From Dehalococcoidia bacterium (GTDB lineage: Bacteria > Chloroflexota > Dehalococcoidia > UBA3495), in assembly GCA_002730485.1 (NCBI GenBank), contig PCAH01000116.1, forward strand, positions 1 to 9,087: a stretch of 9,087 nt of DNA. The letters run 5' to 3'. This document shows, piece by piece, positions 1-6,085 of the stretch. Below the pieces are notes generated by a model. It was not told where the DNA came from and made no database searches. It worked only from the letters and a program-made list of their open reading frames with translations. The position numbers and the translations under genes were made by a program. How positions within the stretch are numbered: position 1 is the first letter of the stretch; each line of letters starts with the position of its first letter.

Positions 1-522
1 CGCCGCCATGTAGTACGGCATCTTTTTCTGCATCGGCTTGGGGAAGATCTCGGTGGGCTCTTGTATCTGCCAGTACTTGCCGTCAAAGGCAAACTTCTCA
101 CCAGCCAAGGCCCGGCGAAGGATCTCGAAAGATTCCTCAAACATCTCCCTGGAGTCTTCTTGCGCAACGCCGAAGCCCTTGAATTCCGGCGGCTGGTAAC
201 CCCGGCCAACGCCCAGCATCAACCGACCACCGCTCAGTGAGTCCACCAGCGCCGCGTCCTCTGCCACCCGCAACGGATGCTGGAACGGGAGCACCATTAT
301 CGCGGTGCCGATCTTCATCTGGTGGGTCCGCTGGGAAATGGCTGCTGCCATTGTTAGGGGGTTTCCGAGCATCCCGTAGATGGCGAAATGGTGCTCAGGA
401 AGCCACACCGACTCGAATCCCAGCTCTTCGCCGTATTCAATCTCCTCCAAGACTTCGTTGAATATCTGATCCTGGGGTATGTCTCCAAAATCGCTGAATA
501 GATAAAACAATCCGAACTTCAC
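1..522 (-). CDS. LLM class flavin-dependent oxidoreductase (bacterial luciferase-like), N-terminal half, cut by window edge
   Basis: Reading the reverse complement from a GTG at 520-522 gives an open frame of 174 codons that runs off the left edge, so only the N-terminal half of a usual 330-380 residue protein is present. The start is supported by a strong GGAGGT ribosome site (528-533) five bases upstream. The protein opens with a beta strand (KFGLFYLF), then EELGFESVWLPEHHF, then PFQHPLRVAEDAALVDSLSG followed by GRLMLGVGRGY, and near the edge FPKPMQKKMPYYMAA. These are hallmark segments of the luciferase-like TIM barrel, which uses reduced flavin (FMNH2 or F420) to oxidise or reduce small organic substrates in the cytoplasm. 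The substrate cannot be told from this half. Family assignment is secure; exact function is unknown. It is separated from the cox-linked genes by a non-coding region and probably has its own promoter. Confidence 0.9.
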   Translation of the reverse strand, partial: MKFGLFYLFSDFGDIPQDQIFNEVLEEIEYGEELGFESVWLPEHHFAIYGMLGNPLTMAAAISQRTHQMKIGTAIMVLPFQHPLRVAEDAALVDSLSGGRLMLGVGRGYQPPEFKGFGVAQEDSREMFEESFEILRRALAGEKFAFDGKYWQIQEPTEIFPKPMQKKMPYYMAA

Positions 523-596
523 AATGTACCTCCGGAGCCTGATTTATTGGGATTTTGCAATAAGGCAACTATAGGAATCAGCGGAGACATGAGGAA

Positions 597-628
597 GATG
601 CACGAATATCATCTTTGGTAGTGCATCT
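597..628. repeat. Inverted repeat with 8-base perfect arms
   Basis: AGATGCAC (597-604) and GTGCATCT (621-628) are perfect inverted copies separated by 16 bases. It lies four bases from the GC-rich hairpin and about 65 bases upstream of the ribosome site of the LLM gene. It could be a second stem of a structured leader or an operator for a dimeric regulator. Confidence 0.45.
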
Positions 629-632
629 GCAT

Positions 633-663
633 CACCGGAAACCCGCAGGTGGGGCTTCCGGTG
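633..663. repeat. Hairpin-forming inverted repeat, GC-rich
   Basis: CACCGGAA (633-640) and TTCCGGTG (656-663) are perfect 8-base inverted arms. The inner bases can add a further CCC/GGG pairing across a small internal loop. Neither strand has a proper T-run directly after the stem (only TTT on the plus strand), so it is not a classical intrinsic terminator. It may be a leader structure or a weak terminator for the gene upstream. Confidence 0.55.
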
Positions 664-677
664 TTTCGAGAGGTTAG

Positions 678-698
678 TACCTGAGGAGGTAAGTCAGG
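678..698. repeat. Overlapping short inverted repeats
   Basis: TACCT (678-682) pairs with AGGTA (687-691), and the overlapping CCTGA (680-684) pairs with TCAGG (694-698). The two pairings exclude each other, which could be chance or an alternative-fold switch in a leader RNA. Five-base stems alone are weak evidence. Confidence 0.3.
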
Positions 699-716
699 GA
701 ATTAGCCGGTCTGCTT

Positions 717-746
717 TATATATTTTTCCTGCTTTTCGAAAACCAA
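717..746 (-). promoter_or_regulatory. Possible sigma70-like promoter for the LLM oxidoreductase gene
   Basis: On the minus strand TTGGTT (741-746) is followed after 18 bases by TATATA (717-722), inside the most AT-rich stretch of the gap. A transcript starting about eight bases later would have a leader of roughly 185 bases containing the inverted repeats. The match is to a general consensus only, so this is a weak prediction. Confidence 0.3.
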
Positions 747-830
747 CAGGTGATCGTAAACCGGGCAACACTACTCTTTGACATCTATATCCACACCCAC
801 CGCCATCCGAAAAACCGCTTCGGCCTCAGA

Positions 831-1292
831 TCAAAGGGCTGGCGCAATCGAACCATCAGCTCCGGCTCGTAGGAAATCGCCCCCGGTAAGACCGCGAGGG
901 CAGATGCCCCTAGTCCCAACTACCCTAAAGAAAGTTGCGTCGGTCATGTCCACCCATTCGGGAGAATCTTCAGCCAGGTCATCCTCCCAGCCAGATTCGA
1001 AAAGAGGGTGCACATCCATCCGAAAAGCCCGCTCTGTACCAGCGGCTGCAGCCATTTCAGAGGTATCGAACCGGGCGCTCCGGACATACCGATAGAACAT
1101 GTAGGCCATGCCTAAAGTTGCGGCAAATGTGAGGCCTGGCACCAGAGCCCTCGGGTCCGAGGCAATAACCGCGACGGCGATGCTAGCGGCGACAACCAGG
1201 AGACCAGAGGAAGCGATGCATTCTGCCAGGGGGAAATGGAACCTTCCGCCCCAGAGGTTTCCATCTTGGCCCTGTGTAGAGATCATTTTCAT
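831..1292 (-). CDS. Small two-helix membrane protein of unknown function
   Basis: A 153-codon frame from an ATG at 1290-1292, preceded by a purine-rich AAAGGGGG site. I do not recognise the family. Residues about 25-45 (IASSGLLVVAASIAVAVIAS) and 51-70 (VPGLTFAATLGMAYMFYRYV) are hydrophobic and look like two membrane helices, followed by Arg-containing residues and a polar, acidic C-terminal domain with DDLAEDSPEWVDM. The opposite-strand frame here is a low-complexity Ser/Arg-rich shadow, which favours this strand. The gene lies 134 bases after the PAS-LuxR regulator in the same direction. Odd: after the TGA stop (831-833) the same frame stays open for 19 more codons to a TAG at 771-773, with G-rich first codon positions and a protein-like sequence (SEAEAVFRMAVGVDIDVKE). 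This may mean a nonsense change, a sequencing error or readthrough. It is probably a real gene, possibly with a shortened C-terminus. Confidence 0.6.
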   Translation of the reverse strand: MKMISTQGQDGNLWGGRFHFPLAECIASSGLLVVAASIAVAVIASDPRALVPGLTFAATLGMAYMFYRYVRSARFDTSEMAAAAGTERAFRMDVHPLFESGWEDDLAEDSPEWVDMTDATFFRVVGTRGICPRGLTGGDFLRAGADGSIAPAL

Positions 1293-1298
1293 CGTCTG

Positions 1299-1311
1299 GC
1301 CCCCTTTGGGG
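1299..1311 (-). promoter_or_regulatory. Shared ribosome-site element CCCCAAAGGGGGC, copy 1
   Basis: On the minus strand CCCCAAAGGGGGC ends six bases before the ATG of the small membrane protein gene. An identical 13-base element precedes the flavoprotein gene at 3337-3349. Its AAAGGGGG part can serve as a purine-rich ribosome site, and CCCC can pair with GGGG in the same element, which could mask it. Here a further upstream GGGG can also pair with the CCCC. Confidence 0.45.
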
Positions 1312-1406
1312 TAAAACCCCTTATGTCACGGAGAGTGAACGCCGTGCTAAGACTATTCTATGAACTCCAGACTCAGACCGACAGATGCAGGTTGATCATT
1401 TGCTGT

Positions 1407-1420
1407 GATGCCACCGCATC
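1407..1420. repeat. Small hairpin just after the regulator gene
   Basis: GATGC (1407-1411) and GCATC (1416-1420) are inverted around four bases, seven bases past the stop of the PAS-LuxR gene in its direction of transcription. No T-run follows, so a terminator role is not supported. Chance is possible. Confidence 0.25.
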
Positions 1421-1426
1421 AAAGAA

Positions 1427-2158
1427 TCAGTCGCTGTCGATCACCCGATTTCGTAGGACGTAAGCCACCGCTTCAAGGCGGTTATGGACGTTCAGTTTGA
1501 CCAGGATATTTTGGATGTGATTCCGCGCGGTGGCGTTACTGATCATCAGCTTTTTCGCTATGCCATACGTGCCTTCGCCCTGGGCCAGCAGACCGACCAC
1601 CTGTTGCTCCCGATCGGTCAATTCTTCGTGTTGATGGACCTCCGGTTCCTTAACCGCGTCTGGGCTGCTGTATCCGGACACTTCCTTGGAGACACGCTCC
1701 AGTGTGCGCTTGGCCTCCATCCCTTCTGTAGCGTCTCGGAAGATATGCACCACAGCGGCTAAATGGCCGCGATTCCGGTCCTTATTCTCTCGTTCAAGAT
1801 ACGTGTGGACCACACCCAACCACCGGTTTGAGCCGTCCTTGGTCTTGACCTTCACATCCTGGCCCGGCGTTGGGGAGCCACTTCTGGCGCAATCGATCAC
1901 TGGGCACCCCAGGTAGCAGACCTGCCTGGATGACTGGTCGATACCCCTCATGATGTCGTAACAAAACCGTCCGACCGCATCCTGGTAGGTATAGCCCAGT
2001 ATTCTCTCGCCGCCCTCATTCCAGTGGACGATTCTCTGGTCCTCATCCACCGCAAAGACTCCATCTGTGGTGTTTGAGATGCTCTTCAAGAGCTGAATCG
2101 TTTCCATAATCAACTTCCCGGTAACCAAGATTCCGGCACTACTGACCGGTTGAATCAT
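1427..2158 (-). CDS. PAS domain-containing LuxR-family transcription regulator with a PAS cysteine cluster
   Basis: The 243-residue frame has a PAS sensor domain (about residues 26-145; TDGVFAVDEDQRIVHWNEGGE and ERILGY are typical) and a C-terminal LuxR/GerE helix-turn-helix (about 178-238; LTDREQQVVGLLAQG, then IAKKLMISNATARNHIQNIL). It has no receiver domain, so signal sensing is presumably through PAS and the protein acts as a cytoplasmic DNA-binding regulator. Four cysteines (about 66, 81, 85, 90) cluster in the PAS domain with CX14CX3CX4C spacing, suggesting a metal, iron-sulfur or thiol redox site; this is inference. The ATG at 2158 has no ribosome site but lies 8 bases after the flavoprotein stop. 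A second ATG at 2105-2107, preceded by GGGAAG, would give 226 residues and keeps the whole PAS domain, and may be the true start. Its place at the end of the oxidase cluster suggests respiratory control. Confidence 0.88.
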   Translation of the reverse strand: MIQPVSSAGILVTGKLIMETIQLLKSISNTTDGVFAVDEDQRIVHWNEGGERILGYTYQDAVGRFCYDIMRGIDQSSRQVCYLGCPVIDCARSGSPTPGQDVKVKTKDGSNRWLGVVHTYLERENKDRNRGHLAAVVHIFRDATEGMEAKRTLERVSKEVSGYSSPDAVKEPEVHQHEELTDREQQVVGLLAQGEGTYGIAKKLMISNATARNHIQNILVKLNVHNRLEAVAYVLRNRVIDSD

Positions 2159-2166
2159 CTAGGGCG

Positions 2167-3333
2167 CTAAAACCAGCGCTTCATCCACTTCTTCTCAAAT
2201 AGCACTTTGGCCATATGCCACCTGCGGCCTGGTTGGTGAAACTTTACCTGTGGTAACGGCAGAGCGTAGAAATTACCCCCGCCAAACCCTGCCTTGCCGC
2301 CGCCGGTTTCCACAAAGCAGACCCCATGCCCATCAAACGTCCCTTCCCGACCCTTGCCGTTGATCCGTGCTGCAATCGTCCTGGCGACAGCCTGGGCTTG
2401 GCCGTGGGCAAAGACACCGGCTTTGGGTAATGGCAGTCCCAGTTCCAGGGGAATGGACGTGTTGTCGCCAATGGCAAACACCCCAGGGAACGGGGTTTCC
2501 ATCGACCCTCGGTCCACGGCGATCCATCCACCCTTCTCTGCCAATCCGGCCTCACAGATAACATCAGGCACGACATGGGGCGGTACATAGGCCAGAAAAT
2601 CGAAGTGCTCTTCAACGCCATCTTCAAAGAATAGAGTTCGGGAATCGGGATCGACTTTCAGGATCTGGTGTTTGGGGTAGTAGTCGATGCCCCGCTGGGC
2701 GAGCATTCCTTTAACATTCGCCGACACATCTGCCCCAGCCACGCCCATCGGTCCAGCCTCAGGTGAATAAATGCTAACCGAGACTTGCCCTTCCGGGCAT
2801 TTCTTCTGGGCATGATGGTGCAAGAGCATTGCCGCTTCGTAGGGCGCTGCCGGGCATTTGAAGGGCATACCGGAGACTAGAACTGCGATCTTGGTCTCTG
2901 GGGATCCGTTGCTCGGCCCCCGGCAGAAATCTCGCACCGCAACAGAGCCGTCCATGGAATACAGGTCGTGCCTCGCAGCTGCCAGTCCAGGAATGTTCTC
3001 AGGAGCCAACCGCGCCCCAAGGGAAACGACCAGGTAATCGGCCTCGATCGTTCTCCCGCCGATACTCACTTGCCTGGTCTCCGGGTCGATGGAATCCACC
3101 TCACCGCGGACGACCTCGATGCCGCTCTTCAGAAGGCGTTCTAGATCTTTGATGATGGTGTCCGGTTCTCGCAGACCAACCTGGAGCCAGAGGAGCGACG
3201 GCCAAAATACGTGGTTGGCTGTCTTATCCACCACCAGGATTTGGTGATCCCGTCCCAGCCTTTTGCGCAGGTCATTGGCTACGGATAAACCGCCAACACC
3301 GCCGCCCAATACCACGACCGTCTTATTTGGCAT
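2167..3333 (-). CDS. FAD-dependent oxidoreductase of the sulfide:quinone oxidoreductase / FCSD flavoprotein group
   Basis: A complete 388-residue flavoprotein. The N-terminal dinucleotide-binding fold has VVVLGGGVGG (residues about 6-15), and the second FAD site is FAIGDN (about 286-291) followed by LPKAGVFAHGQAQAVA. The segment GMPFKCPAAPYEAAML with Cys160, and FDGHGVCFVETGGG with Cys339, match the positions of the two redox cysteines of flavocytochrome c sulfide dehydrogenase and of two of the three sulfide:quinone reductase cysteines. The C-terminal KVLFEKKWMKRWF is an amphipathic basic tail like the membrane-binding ends of quinone-linked members. Other cysteines (137, 179, 260) lie elsewhere; whether Cys137 is the third SQR cysteine cannot be settled by eye. 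Likely role: oxidation of sulfide or another reduced sulfur donor with quinone reduction, but an NADH dehydrogenase-like role is not excluded. It starts 28 bases after coxC with AAAGGGGG upstream, so is probably cotranscribed with the oxidase. Confidence 0.85.
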   Translation of the reverse strand: MPNKTVVVLGGGVGGLSVANDLRKRLGRDHQILVVDKTANHVFWPSLLWLQVGLREPDTIIKDLERLLKSGIEVVRGEVDSIDPETRQVSIGGRTIEADYLVVSLGARLAPENIPGLAAARHDLYSMDGSVAVRDFCRGPSNGSPETKIAVLVSGMPFKCPAAPYEAAMLLHHHAQKKCPEGQVSVSIYSPEAGPMGVAGADVSANVKGMLAQRGIDYYPKHQILKVDPDSRTLFFEDGVEEHFDFLAYVPPHVVPDVICEAGLAEKGGWIAVDRGSMETPFPGVFAIGDNTSIPLELGLPLPKAGVFAHGQAQAVARTIAARINGKGREGTFDGHGVCFVETGGGKAGFGGGNFYALPLPQVKFHQPGRRWHMAKVLFEKKWMKRWF

Positions 3334-3336
3334 ATC

Positions 3337-3349
3337 GCCCCCTTTGGGG
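3337..3349 (-). promoter_or_regulatory. Shared ribosome-site element CCCCAAAGGGGGC, copy 2
   Basis: On the minus strand this element ends three bases before the ATG of the flavoprotein gene and is identical over 13 bases to the one at 1299-1311. AAAGGGGG is the only plausible ribosome site for the gene. The self-complementary CCCC/GGGG could fold over it. Confidence 0.45.
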
Positions 3350-3361
3350 ACAGACGCCTGC

Positions 3362-3958
3362 CTAGTTCACCAGATACAGCGCCGGGTAGATGAACACCCA
3401 GGCGACGTCGACAAAGTGCCAGTATTTGACCGCTCCCTCAACTGGCCAGGTGTCTTTCCCAGCGCCCCTACCGCCGCGTCTGATCCACAGCACTACTGCC
3501 AGCGCTATGAGTCCGGTGGCCACGTGGAATGCGTGAACTCCGGTCATTGTGAAGAACAATGTCCCATAGCCTGTGTCAGGCGGGAAATGGTGGAAGGCCT
3601 GGCTCCATTCGTACCCCACGCCGAGCATGAACAGCAGACCCAGAATCAGGGTGCATATCATGTACCGTGAAAACCCTTTCTGATCCCCGTGGAAGGCAAA
3701 CGTCTCCGCTCTGAAGGCGGTCAAACTGCTCAGGATGAGGATCATGGTTATTGCCAGACCCAATTCCTGGTCCAGTTCCTCGGGTCGATCCAGCCCCATG
3801 AGGAAGAACCTGCTTGAGAGCAGGGCCGAGAATAAGAATGTCTCTGAAAGTAGGAACAGCCAAAGGCCGATCCGGTTTAACGAGCGACGCTTCTGAACCG
3901 CCTGCTCAGCACCATGCCCTGATACATTCCCCGTTGCTGCTGCCTGTCCCGTAGCCAT
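3362..3958 (-). CDS. coxC: Cytochrome c oxidase subunit III
   Basis: A 198-residue, five-helix form of subunit III, an integral membrane part of the aa3-type oxidase that stabilises subunit I and the D proton path. Hydrophobic helices lie at about 30-50, 66-82, 98-116, 132-158 and 178-197. Diagnostic segments are GLWLFLLSETFLFSALLSSRF near the first helix, TGVHAFHVATGL in the fourth, and YWHFVDVAWVFIYPALYL at the C-terminus. The short polar N-terminus (about 25 residues) and lack of the first two helices of the seven-helix form are normal for many bacteria. Its ATG follows the TAG of the subunit IV gene with no gap, and GAGGAG inside the end of that gene lies six bases upstream, so translation is coupled. 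Confidence 0.95.
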   Translation of the reverse strand: MATGQAAATGNVSGHGAEQAVQKRRSLNRIGLWLFLLSETFLFSALLSSRFFLMGLDRPEELDQELGLAITMILILSSLTAFRAETFAFHGDQKGFSRYMICTLILGLLFMLGVGYEWSQAFHHFPPDTGYGTLFFTMTGVHAFHVATGLIALAVVLWIRRGGRGAGKDTWPVEGAVKYWHFVDVAWVFIYPALYLVN

Positions 3959-4180
3959 CTAGTGCTCCTCAGCGCGCCAAAGATGCGCGATATGCATAAA
4001 GAAATAGAGGATGAGAGCGGCATCAATCACGTTCATGATCAACATCCAGGGAAGGTTTCCACTGTCCATCAGCAGCAACAACCCATACTCCGCTGCGGCC
4101 AGAACCATCAGGATCACAGCGATTATGAGTCCGGTCTTCTGGGCCGACTTTAGCTTGTCTTGCTCCACGGAATCCTCCAT
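3959..4180 (-). CDS. Cytochrome c oxidase subunit IV family protein (CyoD/CtaF-like)
   Basis: A 73-residue protein with two membrane helices (about 17-38 and 44-66) and the signature end ILYFFMHIAHLW, typical of the small prokaryotic subunit IV. It has no redox centre and is thought to help assemble or stabilise the oxidase. It sits between the subunit I and III genes, as usual for this family. Start choice: the ATG at 4178-4180 has only a weak upstream site, whereas GGAGGA within its first codons (4173-4178) lies four bases before an in-frame GTG at 4166-4168. The GTG start would give 69 residues without touching the helices and may be the true one. There is a 51-base gap from the subunit I stop. 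Confidence 0.9.
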   Translation of the reverse strand: MEDSVEQDKLKSAQKTGLIIAVILMVLAAAEYGLLLLMDSGNLPWMLIMNVIDAALILYFFMHIAHLWRAEEH

Positions 4181-4231
4181 TTCAAAGGTCTCAGGTAAGG
4201 CCGATACCGGCCAGGGTTACTTGCTCAGCGG

Positions 4232-6085
4232 CTAGTCCGCAGCATCTGCCTCGGGCGAAGCTCCAGCCACCGTTGCGACCGCGTGGACGGACCCGGGCTC
4301 TCCGTAGCCATACGGGTCTCCAAGGACTTCCGGCTCCCGCAGGAAGTTGTGCTCCGGGGGCGGCGACGTAGTCTGCCACTCTAGAGTCCGCGCCTGCCAG
4401 GGGTTGGCCTCGGCCTTCGGTCCGCGAATCCATGCAACCGCCAGGTGAACCGCAAACAGTGCAAAGCTAGCAGCCAGTACGAATGCTGCGATGCTGATGA
4501 ACGTGTTCACATCATTAAGGCCCGGCGTGTAATCGGGGTTCCTACGGTTCATCCCGTGGATGCCAGCCCAGAACATGGGAACGAAGGTAACGTTGTAGGC
4601 AATCAAGAGCCACCAGAAGTGGACCTTGCCCAGAGTGTCGTTAAACATCCGCCCCGTGATCTTTGGGAACCAGAAGTAGATGGCTCCCAGGGCCGCGAAT
4701 ATCTCAGCGCCCATGATCGTGTAATGGAAGTGGGCCACAACAAAATAAGTGTCCTGAAGTTGGATATCAGTTGGTATGTCGGCCAGGAATATCCCTGTCA
4801 CCCCCGCAACCACGAAGTTGAACAAGAACCCCAGGGCAAACAACATCGGTGTCGTCAGCCAGAGTCGACCCCGCCAGAGGGTTCCCAGCCCAGCCAGGAA
4901 GACCATACCCGTCGGGATTGAGATCAGCTCGGTCATCACCATGAACGGTAGGTGCAGGTACTCCGCCATACCACTGGTGAAGAGGTGGTGGGCCCAGACC
5001 AAGAAACTGACAACAGTTACAAAGAAGAAGGACGCAACCACCCATTTGTAGGCGAACAGCGGCTTACGCGCCAGGTGAGAGATCACCTCCAACGCCACGC
5101 CAAACGCCGGCAGGATCATGATGTAGACAGCCGGATGCGAGTAGAACCAGAAAACGTGTTCGTACAGGATCGCGTCTCCACCCGCGCCAGTGTCGAAGAA
5201 GCCGGTTCCGGCCACCCGGTCAAGGATGACCATCACCATACCAACTGCCACGAATTGGGTGGCGGTCAGACTGATCATGGCCGCGGCGAATATTGACCAA
5301 ACGAAGATCGGTAGTCGCCCCCAGGTCATACCCGGCGCTCGCATCGTTATGATCGTGGCGATGAAATTCAGTCCACCCAGGATGGACGAGAGTCCAAAAG
5401 TCAAGAACGCCAATAGGAACAACAGCTGCCCGGAGGCGTTCAACACACTCAGAGGTGGGTAGGCTGTCCATCCGGAGTCGAACCCGCCCATCAGCGGAGT
5501 GGCAATCAGCAGCACCGCCACCGGCGGCACTATCCAGAAACTGAGGGCGTTCAACCGCGGAAAGGCCACGTCATCTGCGCCGATCATCAGCGGCACCAAG
5601 AAGTTGGCGAATCCGCCCATGATGATGGCCACCGCAACCGCCACCATGATAATGCCGTGAAGGCCCATGGCCGTGTTGTAGTTGTTGACATCCAGGATGA
5701 TTTCAGTCGATTCCATCAACTCGATGCGAATCAAGACCGCCAGCAGGCCACCCACCAACAGCAGGACGACCATGGTGACGATGTACTGGATACCAATCAC
5801 TTTATGGTCAGTGCTGAACCGGAAATACTTGCCCCAGCCTCCCTCATGGGAAACGCCGTGGGAGAGACCAAGCCATTCTTTGGCCCAAGCACCCCAGACG
5901 CCGATGCCCAGGAGCCAGCCGATAAGCCCGAACACGTAGCCGACGACCACCACGGGCTCTGCAACCCAAGGGTCCAAATCCATCAACTCTCGGAAAAATG
6001 CGGCCAGAAACATTCCGACCAAGAAACCGATTATTCCAAATACCAGTGCCCGAACAATTGGTAAAAGCTTCGTTGCAATAATCAC
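4232..6085 (-). CDS. coxA: Cytochrome c oxidase subunit I, A2-type, with two extra N-terminal helices
   Basis: The 617-residue catalytic subunit reduces O2 to water at a heme-CuB centre and pumps protons. Visible ligands: low-spin heme His143 (GLHG), CuB His317, His366 and His367 (WAHHLF), heme histidines 452 and 454 (VAHFHY), and the cross-linking Tyr321. D-channel Asp172, Asn161 and Asn179 are present (GADDVAFPRLN). FWFYSHPAVY (about 312-321) has Tyr-Ser plus Ala where A1 enzymes have Glu, the A2-type signature. The K-channel lysine after IPTG is replaced (IPTGMVFLAG). Residues 1-92 precede the usual TDHKVIG start and hold two extra helices (about 8-32, 44-66). The end (TLEWQTTSPPPEHNF plus an acidic tail) is normal. 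I chose the GTG at 6083-6085 because it overlaps the coxB stop by one base (TAGTG); a TTG at 6122-6124 would add 13 residues. Confidence 0.95.
   Translation of the reverse strand: MIIATKLLPIVRALVFGIIGFLVGMFLAAFFRELMDLDPWVAEPVVVVGYVFGLIGWLLGIGVWGAWAKEWLGLSHGVSHEGGWGKYFRFSTDHKVIGIQYIVTMVVLLLVGGLLAVLIRIELMESTEIILDVNNYNTAMGLHGIIMVAVAVAIIMGGFANFLVPLMIGADDVAFPRLNALSFWIVPPVAVLLIATPLMGGFDSGWTAYPPLSVLNASGQLLFLLAFLTFGLSSILGGLNFIATIITMRAPGMTWGRLPIFVWSIFAAAMISLTATQFVAVGMVMVILDRVAGTGFFDTGAGGDAILYEHVFWFYSHPAVYIMILPAFGVALEVISHLARKPLFAYKWVVASFFFVTVVSFLVWAHHLFTSGMAEYLHLPFMVMTELISIPTGMVFLAGLGTLWRGRLWLTTPMLFALGFLFNFVVAGVTGIFLADIPTDIQLQDTYFVVAHFHYTIMGAEIFAALGAIYFWFPKITGRMFNDTLGKVHFWWLLIAYNVTFVPMFWAGIHGMNRRNPDYTPGLNDVNTFISIAAFVLAASFALFAVHLAVAWIRGPKAEANPWQARTLEWQTTSPPPEHNFLREPEVLGDPYGYGEPGSVHAVATVAGASPEADAAD

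Larger units (their letters stand above)
523..830. other. Non-coding region with inverted repeats between the LLM enzyme gene and the small membrane protein gene
   Basis: About 300 bases without a convincing gene on either strand. Positions 771-830 continue the reading frame of the upstream membrane protein after its TGA stop (see that entry). The rest is AT-richer and holds a possible minus-strand promoter (717-746), three inverted repeats (678-698, 633-663, 597-628) and the ribosome site of the LLM gene (528-533). This is the arrangement expected of a structured 5' leader for the LLM gene, but no known riboswitch class was recognised. Confidence 0.6.

Noticed and set aside
237..461. Plus-strand 74-codon frame near the left edge
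   Set aside because: Antisense to the clearly recognisable LLM flavin enzyme.
633..663. Intrinsic terminator at the GC-rich hairpin
   Set aside because: The stem is good but neither strand has a convincing T-run right after it, so only an inverted repeat is reported.
778..1095. A 105-codon plus-strand frame opposite the small membrane protein gene
   Set aside because: Ser/Arg/Pro-rich low-complexity translation and no family resemblance; the minus-strand frame has membrane helices and a purine-rich ribosome site.
4191..4433. Minus-strand 80-codon frame overlapping the end of coxA
   Set aside because: It is a different frame over the confirmed C-terminal tail of subunit I, with Arg/Gly/Ala-rich composition typical of a shadow.
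4445..4921. Plus-strand frame of 158 codons within coxA
   Set aside because: Antisense to the conserved C-terminal half of subunit I; charged, motif-free translation.
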